Shown here: one piece after another, positions 32,662 through 41,426 of the stretch
Numbering within the stretch: position 1 is the stretch's first letter
Layout: each line of letters opens with the position of its first letter
Assembly (NCBI RefSeq): GCF_014652555.1
Contig: NZ_BMZA01000004.1
Span: forward strand, 181,671 to 235,126
Direction of reading: 5' to 3'
Origin: Novosphingobium colocasiae
Lineage (GTDB): Bacteria > Pseudomonadota > Alphaproteobacteria > Sphingomonadales > Sphingomonadaceae
Length of the DNA: 53,456 bases
Program-made: the position numbers and the translations under genes
Notes under the pieces: generated by a model
Told to the model about the DNA's origin: nothing
The model's input: only the letters and a program-made list of their open reading frames with translations
Database searches by the model: none

Positions 32662-32823
32662 TCATTTCCTTTTCGGGAAAAGGCGGGCGCGGAGCTGGGC
32701 GGCGGGGCAGCGCCAGTGCGGTTCGATGGCGAGGATGCGCTTGTGCAGCCGCCGGGCGCGCCAGTAGGCGAAGGCAGACAGCGCGGCCGGGAGCGCGAAG
32801 GCGAGATCGGCCAGCCAGGTCAC
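32662..32823 (-). CDS. very small membrane protein of the lysis cassette
   Basis: A 53-residue protein from GTG (overlap GTGA with the upstream gene). One hydrophobic helix (TWLADLAFALPAALSAFAYW) and a strongly basic C-terminus (RARRLHKRILAIEP, ending RLFPKRK). The position between holin and endolysin suggests a lysis accessory such as an antiholin or spanin piece. Confidence 0.6.
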   Translation of the reverse strand: MTWLADLAFALPAALSAFAYWRARRLHKRILAIEPHWRCPAAQLRARLFPKRK

Positions 32824-33176
32824 GGCGTGCGGCCCTGATCGGCATCGAGTCCCAGGCGGCGGCGCATCAGCGTCTGCAGAGCGTCCAGGAAAAACGCGAA
32901 GCCCAGCGCGCCCAGCACCATGCTGAACAGCACGACGCCCTCGATCGGCCAGTCGCGCAGCTTGCCCACGGTCACGCTGATGGTGGCGAAGGCCGGGATG
33001 GCGGAGAGTTCGGAGATGGTCAGCCAGCGCCGCTTGCGCCGCCACAGGATCAGCGCCGCCGGATCGGCAGGCGGCTCGGGTGCCATGCCGAACAGCAGCC
33101 AGCCCAGACGTGCGCCGCACAGGGCAAGCGCGGCTCCCAGCGACGCCAGCCAGACAAGGAGATCGTCGAGCTTCAC
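32820..33176 (-). CDS. probable holin
   Basis: A 118-residue protein with hydrophobic helices at about residues 6-30 (LVWLASLGAALALCGARLGW), 58-75 and 80-100 (VVLFSMVLGALGFAFFLDAL) and a basic tail. GTG start. Size, helices and position two genes before the endolysin fit a phage holin; no family is recognised with certainty. Confidence 0.65.
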   Translation of the reverse strand: MKLDDLLVWLASLGAALALCGARLGWLLFGMAPEPPADPAALILWRRKRRWLTISELSAIPAFATISVTVGKLRDWPIEGVVLFSMVLGALGFAFFLDALQTLMRRRLGLDADQGRTP

Positions 33177-35572
33177 GCCGCGCCCCCGTCCAGCGCCGCC
33201 ATCATCAGCCAGTGCAGCCCGCTTTCGCGCAACCCAAAGAGCCGGCCACCGGGGCGCACCAGGCGCTTGCCGACGAGCCGCAACTCCTCCCCGGCCGGAA
33301 CGGTACGCTTTTCGTCGCGGATGACCTTTTTGCCGTGTTTATCGAGCAGGCCGGTTTCGACCGGCACCACCTCCTCGCGCGTCAGTTCGACGTATTCGGT
33401 CACATCCTCCCACTCATCATCCCACACGTCGCAGCACAAAAAGGCGAGGCGGAACGACGGCCTCTCGGGCACGGTGAAAACGGTGCGGTTGGCCCAATCC
33501 TCGGGAGAGAGCACCGTGCCGGCCGCATATGGATTGACCACCGCATCGCGCCAGTCATCGGCCGCAGCCTGTTCGATCCCGGCATCGATCAGGATCTGGA
33601 TAACCCGCTGGGCCCGCACGCCGACGTGTATGCGCGCGCCATCCTCACCCTTTTCGGCAACCGAATCGTTGAACTGGAACGTTCCGATCTCGGCGCGGAT
33701 CGCTGCGGCGGCGGCGCGGTGCGCGTCCGTGAGGCCACCGATCCAGTGCTTGTCATGCTCGTCCGAGGTGTTGATCGTGCCGGTCGAGGCATAGATCGTT
33801 GTCCAGCGAAATGACGCGCTGCCGTTGGCGTAGACATTGTCGCTGGCGGGGCGGAAATGGCTGCCCGCGACAATATCGCCCAGCCCGCTCCCGGTGCGGT
33901 TGAAGGCCAGGGCGGTCAGCGTCGAGTTGTCGTCCTTGATGTACCGCAGGGATAGCACGCCGCTGGAAAGGACCAGCGCACCACCCTTGAGATCGGCACT
34001 GCCGGCCTTGTTGTGCAGGACGTAGCCCGGCGTGACGCCGCCCAACACCATAGCGGGAGTGCAGGGCCCCTTGTTCGGGACCGTGTAGTTGTTGCCGAAC
34101 AGCCAGGTTGGCGTCGATGCCTGCGACGCGTCGATGCGATCGAGGTTGGAGTAGCGACCGGACGCAAACGTATAGGGGATCGAGACCGACTGTGCCGCGT
34201 GGGACAGCATGGCAGGATCGGCCCCGGTATCGGTTCCCCGCACGCGGATGTTCGAGCAGGACCATTCGATGTGGGGCACGTTGCTGCCGCTGATGCTGAT
34301 CGCATCAGCGGGCTTCTTGTAGGCTCCTCCATCCGGGATCGACGAAATATGATCGAGCGCGTGGATCAACACCCGTGCGCCGGCCTCCGGGTTCACCAGC
34401 TTGACCGCATTCTGGTTGCCCTCCACCCCGGCGAAGTCATTCATGACCCGGCATTCGGACTTCGGGATGGTGAGCAGAGTCGTCCCCTGCTGCGCACACA
34501 GGTTGGTCATGCGGATCAGCGCATCGGTGTGCCCGTCCCCCGAAATTTCAAAGAAATGCGCCGCCTGGTGGCCGTATTGGGCCGCCGACGTAAAATCGAT
34601 GCCAACAGCGCCGTTCCACAAGAGCTTGCCCGGCCCCACTCTGCCCGGCAGCATGCCCAGCGGCAATTCGATGCCGCCCGTGCCGAAGCCGCGAATGGTG
34701 AATTGCTCGATCGTGCTTGTGTCCTGCAGCGTCACCGGTTCGCCGGTCGGCATCCGCGCGGAAATGCCGTAGCCGCCCGTGCCGTTCTTCCCGCCCACCA
34801 GCGCCAGATTGCGCAACTGGCCGAACCACCAGTATTTTCCGCCCGTGAAATGACCGCCCATCCGCACGCCATCGCCACTGTCGGCGCGCGTGATCACGGT
34901 GGCGCACTTGTCGCTGGCTTCCTGATGCCCGTTGCCTTCCAGCGTCGATCCTTCGGAGACCGCCAGCGGTGCCAGCCCGGTGATACTGTACGAACCGGCG
35001 CGCAGCGTGACTTTCCGCCGGAGCGATTGCGCGCCGACCGTATCCGCCGCAGCCTTGTCCAGCGCCTGCTGGATCGTCGCATAGTCCGCGCCGCGCAGAT
35101 CGTCGCGCAGGACATCGGCCGCCGTGCGGTCGATCGCCCCGGTGCCATCGGCCTTGTGGCCCAGAGCGTGCGTGCCCTTGCCATCGGCGGTGGACTGCAT
35201 CACCCGCTTGCTCAACGGCTGATCGGCGGTGAGCTCGTAGCCCGGTACGCCGACCGTGCGGAGATAGCGGCGATCTTCGCCATCCGGGTTTTCGCCGGTC
35301 ACCTGCGGGCAGACGAACGCCACGCCCGGTGCGAAATCGGCCAGTGCGGCGGCGATCGTGGCGCGATAGTTCGTGCCCGCCTCGGCCGCGATGGCTGCGC
35401 CTTCAGCGGCGGCGGCGCTGGCGGCGGCGGCATCGACATGCGGCTGCGCCAGACGATCGACCAGCGGGCCGGCCGGCGTCTGGCGGGTCTGGCCGTTGAC
35501 CACGATCGGCAGGGTTTCGGTGCCGTCGATATCCTCGGTGGAGTGGGGCGGCAGCGCGGTAATCTTGGACAT
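33173..35572 (-). CDS. tail fibre/spike with beta-helix and S74 chaperone domain
   Basis: A 799-residue adhesin. An Ala-rich coiled N-terminus ([20 protein letters not shown]) is followed by a right-handed beta-helix-like body (about 180-590). From about residue 598 comes a peptidase S74 intramolecular chaperone (INTSDEHDKHWIGGLTDAHR) that should trimerise the fibre and cut itself off. The last 100 residues are charged and mention-worthy for VELTREEVVPVETG. The ATG at 35572 follows the collar protein stop by 10 bases. This is the likely host-range determinant. Confidence 0.85.
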   Translation of the reverse strand: MSKITALPPHSTEDIDGTETLPIVVNGQTRQTPAGPLVDRLAQPHVDAAAASAAAAEGAAIAAEAGTNYRATIAAALADFAPGVAFVCPQVTGENPDGEDRRYLRTVGVPGYELTADQPLSKRVMQSTADGKGTHALGHKADGTGAIDRTAADVLRDDLRGADYATIQQALDKAAADTVGAQSLRRKVTLRAGSYSITGLAPLAVSEGSTLEGNGHQEASDKCATVITRADSGDGVRMGGHFTGGKYWWFGQLRNLALVGGKNGTGGYGISARMPTGEPVTLQDTSTIEQFTIRGFGTGGIELPLGMLPGRVGPGKLLWNGAVGIDFTSAAQYGHQAAHFFEISGDGHTDALIRMTNLCAQQGTTLLTIPKSECRVMNDFAGVEGNQNAVKLVNPEAGARVLIHALDHISSIPDGGAYKKPADAISISGSNVPHIEWSCSNIRVRGTDTGADPAMLSHAAQSVSIPYTFASGRYSNLDRIDASQASTPTWLFGNNYTVPNKGPCTPAMVLGGVTPGYVLHNKAGSADLKGGALVLSSGVLSLRYIKDDNSTLTALAFNRTGSGLGDIVAGSHFRPASDNVYANGSASFRWTTIYASTGTINTSDEHDKHWIGGLTDAHRAAAAAIRAEIGTFQFNDSVAEKGEDGARIHVGVRAQRVIQILIDAGIEQAAADDWRDAVVNPYAAGTVLSPEDWANRTVFTVPERPSFRLAFLCCDVWDDEWEDVTEYVELTREEVVPVETGLLDKHGKKVIRDEKRTVPAGEELRLVGKRLVRPGGRLFGLRESGLHWLMMAALDGGAA

Positions 35573-35582
35573 GGCGTTGCCC

Positions 35583-36686
35583 TCAGGTCTTGATGCAGTA
35601 GAGGACCGCGCGGTTGCGCGGCCGGGTTTCGGTGCCACCGGCGGCCGAGATGTAGTTGGCCTGCGGCGCATCAGAGGCGCGCACCATCCGGTCATTCTCC
35701 TCGCTGCCGTCGTGGCTGGCGTAGAGTTCGGTCGAGATTTTCAGGCCGTGCGCATGTTCCTTGAGCTCATCGGCCTGGAAGCTCGCGAAATCGCGGTCCG
35801 CGTCGATGCCGCGCCCATCGTCCCAACCGCGCAGGAACTCGCCGCGCAGATCGGGCAGGTTGAAAGTGGTTGAACCGTCACCGCCGCCCCACTCGGTGCT
35901 GATGGCAGAGAACAGCGCGGCATAGGTCTCGCGCGAGACCGCCGCGCCGTTGCAGGCCAGCCATCCGGCGGGTGCTACCGCCATGGCGAACGCCGCCACC
36001 TGTCCGGCGGGCGCGTACCAGGCTCCGTGCCGGCCATCGAGCAGATCGGCATCGAGTCCGCTGCCCGCGCCATCATTCGATGGCCGCCAGACGTCGGTCA
36101 GAAGTGCGGCGAGGCTGGCGGTCAGCGAACCGATCGCGGCGGTGACAGGGCCCAGCAGGGCTGCCAGCAGCGCGGCCAGCTTGAGCGGGGTGACGATGCG
36201 CTGATCGTCCGTGCCGGCGTTTACTTCGCCCTGCGTTGCGATTTCCGCCACGCCCTGGCTTTCCTCGGTCGCCGCCGGATAAGTGAAGACGGCATTGCCA
36301 TAGGCGATGTTGGCGGCCAGATCGGCCTCGAACGCGATATCGAAGGCCAGCAGGCCGAACGCCAGCGCCACCTTGGTCATGATCGGATCGGCGCTGGGAT
36401 GCACCGCGAACAGCGTGCCGTCCGCCAGAAACAGGCCGAGGCCGGTGGCGGTCCAGGTATCCCCGCTGGTATCGTAAGCGGTGAGGTGGGTGACGTTCGG
36501 CGCGGTGGCCACGCCGCTGGCAACATCGAGCCGCTTGAATTCACCCGGCAGCGCGGTGAGCGTGGGCGCATAGTCGAACGCGGTGGCGGTGAGCCCCAGT
36601 TCGGTGATTTCCACCGGATCGGTGCCGCTGGCCGCCTGCACGGCGGCAAGGCCGGCATCGGTCATCTTGAGGACGATCACCGCCAT
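35583..36686 (-). CDS. H: tail collar/fibre protein (P2 gpH-like)
   Basis: A 367-residue protein. The N-terminal 150 residues match the P2 H/DUF3751-type attachment region (MTDAGLAAVQAASGTDPVEI and EITELGLTATAF). The C-terminal part is a phage tail collar domain (AVAPAGWLACNGAAVSRETY, then FNLPDLRGEFLRGWDDGRG). It joins the baseplate protein I to the distal fibre. ATG at 36686 overlaps the I stop (TGATG). Confidence 0.88.
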   Translation of the reverse strand: MAVIVLKMTDAGLAAVQAASGTDPVEITELGLTATAFDYAPTLTALPGEFKRLDVASGVATAPNVTHLTAYDTSGDTWTATGLGLFLADGTLFAVHPSADPIMTKVALAFGLLAFDIAFEADLAANIAYGNAVFTYPAATEESQGVAEIATQGEVNAGTDDQRIVTPLKLAALLAALLGPVTAAIGSLTASLAALLTDVWRPSNDGAGSGLDADLLDGRHGAWYAPAGQVAAFAMAVAPAGWLACNGAAVSRETYAALFSAISTEWGGGDGSTTFNLPDLRGEFLRGWDDGRGIDADRDFASFQADELKEHAHGLKISTELYASHDGSEENDRMVRASDAPQANYISAAGGTETRPRNRAVLYCIKT

Positions 36687-37312
36687 CAACTGGTCTCCAG
36701 ATAATCGAGGCCATCCTCGGTGCGGATCGGCTCGCCATCCTCGGTCTGCAGCACGATCGACCAGTCACGGCTCGTATCGATCATGGTGGTGGCGGCGGCG
36801 CGGTACATGCTACCCGCCAGCCCGCCGGCGGCGAGATAAAGCCCGGCCTGCGCCTCCAGCACCTGCACGAAATCGAAATGGGCGCGCAGCGGCTTGGCGG
36901 CGGCGACATCGCGGATGAGCGCCGATGCCGTATCGGCGGTGAGGAATTCAGCGCCGATATCGGCCGGGGCGCGCACTTCGAAGGTGTGCGGATCGCGCGT
37001 GGGTGTCGTCTCCCACCATTCGGTGAGCGAAAGCAGCGGGTGGAAGCGCGCCAGCACCTGTTCCACCGCCGCGCGGGTGCCTTTGACCTGATGGTACGGG
37101 ATGGCGGCGGCGACGGCGGTGCGCTTCTCGGCTTCGGTCCAGGCGCTGTCCCAATGGCTGATCGCCAGGCCCCAGGCGAGGAACGGCAGCACCTCGGCCG
37201 GGCAGTTCGCCGGATCCCACAGCGTGCCCACGGTGGACAGATCGATGCCCGACAGCATCGCCTGTTCCAGCGCGCGTTCGGCCGGGGTGGCGTTGGGCGG
37301 CAGCAGGCTCAC
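36686..37312 (-). CDS. I: baseplate protein gpI
   Basis: A 208-residue P2 gpI homologue (LLPPNATPAERALEQAMLSG, LWDPANCPAEVLPFLAWGLA, then WWETTPTRDPHTFEV). It forms part of the baseplate wedge and anchors the fibre. GTG start overlapping the J stop (GTGA). The order J-I-H is that of P2. Confidence 0.94.
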   Translation of the reverse strand: MSLLPPNATPAERALEQAMLSGIDLSTVGTLWDPANCPAEVLPFLAWGLAISHWDSAWTEAEKRTAVAAAIPYHQVKGTRAAVEQVLARFHPLLSLTEWWETTPTRDPHTFEVRAPADIGAEFLTADTASALIRDVAAAKPLRAHFDFVQVLEAQAGLYLAAGGLAGSMYRAAATTMIDTSRDWSIVLQTEDGEPIRTEDGLDYLETS

Positions 37313-38214
37313 AGTTCGGTGCCCGCGATGGTTACATCGATCGAAACGGCGCTGCCGATCTGGTGGCTGGTGATGGCGATATCGTCAGCCGGGCTGATCA
37401 GGTTGACCCGCTGGACATTGCCGACATGCAGCGCGGCGATCAGCGCCGAACGGGCGACATCGCGGCCCAAGCGGCGGACGGTGGCAAGGTGCGCGGTCAG
37501 CGCCGCCTGCGCGGTTTCGAGGATCAGCGCCTGATCGGGCCCGGCGAACACGTAAAGCTCTGCCTCGATCGCGAAATCGACCAGCTCGGCCGGCTGCACG
37601 ATGACGTGATCGGTCAAGGGGCGGATGGGCCCCTGCAGCAGCGCGTTGACCGCATCGAGCACGTCGGTGGACGGCACACCATCGCCGCTGGCGGACAGCA
37701 CGGTAACCACCACTTCGCCGGGGCTGGGCGAGACGGCGGTAGCGTCCGCCACATCGCCGTGCGCCGATCGAGCGTGATAGACATAGGCCAGCTCCGGCCC
37801 TGCGACCGAGAAGCTGTGCGGGGCGAGCTGGATGCGCTGGCGATAGGCGGTATCGCTTTCCATCACCGCCGCCGTCGTTTCCGTCGCCGGGGTGACGGTG
37901 AGCCGTTCGACATCATACAGCGCGCCGAGCTGGTCGAGATTGCTGCCGGTCGCGAACGCCAGCAGCAGTTGTTTGGCGGCGTGGTTGCAGGCTTCGGCGA
38001 GCACCAGTTCGTCATAGCCATCCGCTTCCAGTAGCTTCATGGCCGGGTCGCTTTCGACCAGCGCCGTAAATTCCGGGCGCAGCGCGATCAGCCGCGCCAG
38101 CTTGCCGGCGAGGCGCGTTTCGAAATCCGGTTGCGGAACCAGATCCGGCGCGGGCAGCGCGGATAGATCGACGGCGGGGGATGAGGCGATGGAACCGACC
38201 ATGACCGCTGGCAT
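37309..38214 (-). CDS. J: baseplate wedge protein gpJ
   Basis: A 301-residue P2 gpJ / T4 gp6-like protein (LIALRPEFTALVESDPAMKL, NHAAKQLLLAFATGSNLDQL, FSVAGPELAYVYHARSAHGD, GEVVVTVLSASGDGVPS). First gene after the element at 38252, so it probably starts the J-I-H transcript. An ATG four codons on (38202) is also possible. Confidence 0.94.
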   Translation of the reverse strand: MPAVMVGSIASSPAVDLSALPAPDLVPQPDFETRLAGKLARLIALRPEFTALVESDPAMKLLEADGYDELVLAEACNHAAKQLLLAFATGSNLDQLGALYDVERLTVTPATETTAAVMESDTAYRQRIQLAPHSFSVAGPELAYVYHARSAHGDVADATAVSPSPGEVVVTVLSASGDGVPSTDVLDAVNALLQGPIRPLTDHVIVQPAELVDFAIEAELYVFAGPDQALILETAQAALTAHLATVRRLGRDVARSALIAALHVGNVQRVNLISPADDIAITSHQIGSAVSIDVTIAGTEL

Positions 38215-38251
38215 GGGCCATCCGCGCGCGCGCAGGACAGGGGGCGGCGGT

Positions 38252-38268
38252 GTGACGCGCGGCGTTAC
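38252..38268. promoter_or_regulatory. 17-bp late-promoter element, copy upstream of J-I-H
   Basis: GTGACGCGCGGCGTTAC; differs from the other two copies only in the centre. It lies between the stop of S and the start of J, 38 bases before the ATG, with a CG-alternating tract (38224-38232) on the gene side. Confidence 0.65.
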
Positions 38269-38280
38269 CCGGCAGGGCTG

Positions 38281-38763
38281 CTATCGCGTGTCGGGATCGA
38301 ACAGGCTGGCGGCCACTTCGAGCGCCAGTGTGTCGTCTTCCGGGCCGAAGCCGAGGATGCGGCGCATGGCATAGCGGGCCCGGATCGGCGTGCCGTTGCG
38401 CAGATAGCCGACGGTGGAAATCTCGCCGAACTGGCTGACCGAGCCGACCCGATCGACCGCGCCGGTGGCGGGGCGGATTTCGACGCCGTCCTGATCGGCG
38501 TCGATCTTCCAGTTGCGGGCGCGGCGCAGGCCCTTGAACATCTTGCCGCCGGCGCGGGCGCGCAGCCTGCCGCGCCGGTCCAGGCGCGGCTTGCGCGGGG
38601 CCATAGGCGAGCCATCGGGTTCGACGTTGGCGGCGATGCGTTTCAGGTTGTTGGCGCGCAGGCGCTGCCCCAGCTTCATGGCGGCGCGCTTGCGGGCGGC
38701 AGGCTCCATCCCCTGCAGGATGCGGCCGAACCATTCCTCGAACTGCTGCAGATCCTCGGCCAT
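38281..38763 (-). CDS. S: tail completion protein gpS (virion morphogenesis)
   Basis: A 160-residue P2 gpS-like protein (LQQFEEWFGRILQGMEPAAR, then GKMFKGLRRARNWKIDADQD, FGEISTVGYLRNGTPIRA-like pattern). It is needed with R to finish the tail top. ATG at 38763 overlaps the R stop. In P2, S is followed by V-W-J; here J follows directly. Confidence 0.9.
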   Translation of the reverse strand: MAEDLQQFEEWFGRILQGMEPAARKRAAMKLGQRLRANNLKRIAANVEPDGSPMAPRKPRLDRRGRLRARAGGKMFKGLRRARNWKIDADQDGVEIRPATGAVDRVGSVSQFGEISTVGYLRNGTPIRARYAMRRILGFGPEDDTLALEVAASLFDPDTR

Positions 38764-39242
38764 CAATCGTCCCAGGGCGGCGCGTCATCCGCGACGTCGA
38801 GCCCGGCGAAGGGCGGCACCGGATCGGCGTCACCCAGGCCCAGCCCGTCATCGAACAGGGGGTCGGGCTCGGCCAGCCAGCTTATCGCGGTGCCGCCGTT
38901 GAGCACGGTGGCGTTCTGGGTGAGCGGGATCTGCAGCAGCACATCGGCGCTGCCGTTATCGAGGATCTCCGCGTCAAAGGTCACCCCGGGGCTTTGCGGG
39001 GCGAGCAGATCGGGCTGATTGACGCGGCACCAGCGGAACACCGCCAGCATGAGCACGGCGATATCGGTGGTCATTTCCACAACCAGCACGCTGGCCTGGA
39101 ATTCGAAGCCGAATGCCTCGGTTGCGGTGCCCCGGCACTTGGCAGCACCGCGTTCGATCCACAGGCGCAGCTTGTCCGGGTTCTTTTCCAGTTCCGGCAG
39201 GACGGCGGTGACGGCGGCGCGCAGGGAGTTGAGCTTGTCCAT
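38763..39242 (-). CDS. R: tail completion protein gpR
   Basis: A 159-residue P2 gpR homologue (MDKLNSLRAAVTAVLPELEK, NPDKLRLWIERGAAKCRGT, MLAVFRWCRVNQPDLL). It helps attach tail to head. Acidic C-terminus (DVADDAPPWDD). Separated from X by three bases. Confidence 0.92.
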   Translation of the reverse strand: MDKLNSLRAAVTAVLPELEKNPDKLRLWIERGAAKCRGTATEAFGFEFQASVLVVEMTTDIAVLMLAVFRWCRVNQPDLLAPQSPGVTFDAEILDNGSADVLLQIPLTQNATVLNGGTAISWLAEPDPLFDDGLGLGDADPVPPFAGLDVADDAPPWDD

Positions 39243-39245
39243 CGG

Positions 39246-39458
39246 TCAATCCCAGAGCTGCACCGTCTCGCGCAGGCTGGGCGCGATTTCGGTGAGTTCG
39301 GGGAGGGTCACCACGATCCCGGCGGGGAGGGCGGTGCCGAGCGTGGCGAGCGCGGGGTTGAGCGCCAGCACCTGTTCGGTGACGCCGGCCGTGCGGCCGA
39401 GGACGCGCCAGCACAGGGCATCGAGCGTTTCGCCGTCGAAGGTGGTGGCGGTGGTCAC
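39246..39458 (-). CDS. X: tail protein gpX
   Basis: A 70-residue LysM-like P2 gpX protein (FDGETLDALCWRVLGRTAGV, then ILLNPALA-type pattern and GIVVTLPEL). It connects tube and baseplate parts. GTG start overlapping the GNAT gene stop (GTGA). In P2 it follows L directly. Confidence 0.92.
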   Translation of the reverse strand: MTTATTFDGETLDALCWRVLGRTAGVTEQVLALNPALATLGTALPAGIVVTLPELTEIAPSLRETVQLWD

Positions 39459-39946
39459 GCAGCCACCTCAAAGGCTTGCTTCGACCCTAAGGGATGCTTG
39501 TCGTCGCGGGGACGGGACAGCCGCGACCATGATCCAGGCTTAGTGCGGCCAACGAACTCTAACCCAGCGGCGAGTACTGATTTTCCCGCTTCGTCATCGA
39601 GTATATAGGTAATAAAACGGCTATAGCCCAACGCGAATGTCGCTCTCTTCGCCGCACCATAAAGAAACGAACAAGCCGGGTGGGCATGCTCCCTTCCGCT
39701 GCGATCGACTACTTTTGGGAGATCTGGAATGACGCAAAGTCGGGTGATTTCTAGCGTCCTGCCATCGTCTTGGTAGCGAGATACAGGACGGCCCACGATC
39801 GCGACGCCGATGATACGATTATCTTCGACTACCGCTAAGCTAAACTTGTGGCCTTGAGGAGCCCGATGATGGCGGTGATGGAGGTCAACGAACGCCGTTG
39901 CATCCCGAAAGGATATTGGGGACAGTTGAAGCCTTCCGCAGGCCAT
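39455..39946 (-). CDS. GNAT-fold N-acetyltransferase, XF1762-like
   Basis: A 163-residue acyltransferase-fold protein (AFVDLHHRHHRAPQGHKFSL, AVVEDNRIIGVAIVGRPVSR, TLEITRLCVIPD, then CSFLYGAAKRATFALGYSRF). The pattern is that of the XF1762 family. These are distant GNAT relatives found in phages, possibly related to the Mu Mom protein that modifies adenine in DNA; the link to Mom is my inference. It is inserted between L and X in the late operon, overlapping both by one to four bases, so it is made with virion proteins. Confidence 0.75.
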   Translation of the reverse strand: MACGRLQLSPISFRDATAFVDLHHRHHRAPQGHKFSLAVVEDNRIIGVAIVGRPVSRYQDDGRTLEITRLCVIPDLPKVVDRSGREHAHPACSFLYGAAKRATFALGYSRFITYILDDEAGKSVLAAGLEFVGRTKPGSWSRLSRPRDDKHPLGSKQAFEVAA

Positions 39947-40437
39947 CAAATCAGCTCCACCCGGTTGCGGGGCACGGGATCGCCGCCGATGCTGCGCAGA
40001 TCGGCGACGGCGGCGAGGGCGCGGCGGCGCAGTTCGTCGCTGGTTTCGTCCTTTTCGACGGCGCGATCGAGGCCGGTGTTCGTGGCCGAGATATCGCGAT
40101 AGTCGGATGCCAGGTCCGCCCCGGCGAAATAGCGCACGATCCGGCCCCACAGCATCACGGCGTGGTTCTGGCCGTTGACCTGCTGATCGGTCACCTGATC
40201 GAGCGACGCCGCGCCGGCGAGGACGCGGGCGGTGCGCCATTCGGCGAGTTCGCGGAAGGCGTGGAGCATCGCGCTTTCGATCGCCTCGGTCAGGCGGGCG
40301 GTGGTGACCGTGCCATCGCCCAGGCGCAGGCGGTCGCGGACGGATTCGAGCGTTACCGGCGGGAACCAGCCATCGGCCACGACTGCCGCGTCGGCAGGAT
40401 CGTTCGGGGCGGCAGGCACGGAAATGAGGCCGGTCAT
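39946..40437 (-). CDS. L: head completion protein gpL
   Basis: A 163-residue P2 gpL homologue (WFPPVTLESVRDRLRLGDGT, VTTARLTEAIESAMLHAFRE, then LRRRALAAVADLRSIGGDP). It closes the connector after packaging. It lies 112 bases after M; a strong inverted repeat fills that gap. Confidence 0.92.
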   Translation of the reverse strand: MTGLISVPAAPNDPADAAVVADGWFPPVTLESVRDRLRLGDGTVTTARLTEAIESAMLHAFRELAEWRTARVLAGAASLDQVTDQQVNGQNHAVMLWGRIVRYFAGADLASDYRDISATNTGLDRAVEKDETSDELRRRALAAVADLRSIGGDPVPRNRVELI

Positions 40438-40460
40438 GTCCTGTCCTTACAAAAGTGTAA

Positions 40461-40531
40461 TCGGGGGGTGGGGACGGGTGCGGCGGCGGTGATCGCAAGC
40501 GAAGCCGATGCCGTTCCCGTCCGCCCCCCGA
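40461..40531. repeat. long GC-rich inverted repeat in the M-L spacer
   Basis: TCGGGGGGTGGGGACGGG (40461-40478) pairs with CCCGTCCGCCCCCCGA (40516-40531), apart from two unpaired bases. It forms a stable mRNA hairpin just before L. No U run follows, so attenuation or RNA processing is likelier than termination. Confidence 0.6.
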
Positions 40532-40549
40532 GCGCCGTGGGGCGTTCCG

Positions 40550-41314
40550 TCAGTTGCCGTCGTTCGATTCAGCGGCGGCCATCGCCTTGAGCTGGCGCTC
40601 GATGCGGTCGATGTCCTTTTTCACGCCGACGTCTTTCCATAGGGCGATGGCGCGGGCGTAGTGGGTGCCGGCTTCGGTCAGGTAAGCGCCCTTGCCGCCG
40701 GCGGGGGCATTTTCGTCTGCCGGGTCGAAGGCTTCGGCTTTGCGATCGTATGCGCGGGCGATAGCCTTGTGCAGCTTGGCGCGGGCCTGATCGGGCATGT
40801 CGAAATCGGCGGTGAGCGTGGCGACACGCAGCAACTGTTCGAGCGTGACCTGTTCGGCGCTGGCGAGCGCGATAGTCGCCAGGTCCTCGGCCAGAAAGCA
40901 TGCCGGGGTGCGCTTGTAGGGTTCGGGCAGGGTCAGCGCGAACTTGAGAACGTGGGCACCGATCTGCAGCGCGAGATCGATATCGCGATAGTCGATCGCC
41001 CAGATCATCTGGGTGACAAGGATTTCGTCCTGCGCGGCTTCGCCCGCATCGCCGGCGGCGAGCGCGCCTTCGACCCACGGCACGAAGGCCTTGGCCATCT
41101 GCGCCTTCATGGGATTGCGCGTCTCGATCGACTGGACGTCGGCCAGGGTGCGCAGGTTGTCATGCAGCAGGACGCGCAGGGCGGCGTATTCCTGACCGGC
41201 GGCGGTGTCGGCTGCGGGCGGCGGCGGCGCGGCTTGCGGGCCGTCGCCTGCCACGGCTTCGCCGGCAAGCTGGGCGAGGACACGCTGGCGATGGCGCAGG
41301 GCGGGGCTGAACAT
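40550..41314 (-). CDS. M: terminase small subunit (P2 gpM-like)
   Basis: A 254-residue gpM homologue (MFSPALRHRQRVLAQLAGEA, VLLHDNLRTLADVQSIETRN, WAIDYRDIDLALQIGAHVLK). It recognises the cos region and presents DNA to gpP. ATG at 41314 has GAGAGG eight bases upstream; the frame is open further up but without support. Confidence 0.93.
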   Translation of the reverse strand: MFSPALRHRQRVLAQLAGEAVAGDGPQAAPPPPAADTAAGQEYAALRVLLHDNLRTLADVQSIETRNPMKAQMAKAFVPWVEGALAAGDAGEAAQDEILVTQMIWAIDYRDIDLALQIGAHVLKFALTLPEPYKRTPACFLAEDLATIALASAEQVTLEQLLRVATLTADFDMPDQARAKLHKAIARAYDRKAEAFDPADENAPAGGKGAYLTEAGTHYARAIALWKDVGVKKDIDRIERQLKAMAAAESNDGN

Positions 41315-41426
41315 GCGGGACCTCTCGGGTTGGAGCCGGGATCTGTACCGTCCCCCGGCCGATGTGGGATCTTCCCTTCGCCGCGCCGTACCGCAGCTCG
41401 GGGCCTCGCTACCCTCTCGGGTGGTA

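Noticed and set aside
34013..35593. 526-codon plus-strand frame opposite the tail fibre
   Set aside because: Shadow of the fibre gene, Arg/Gln/His-rich with no recognisable domain.
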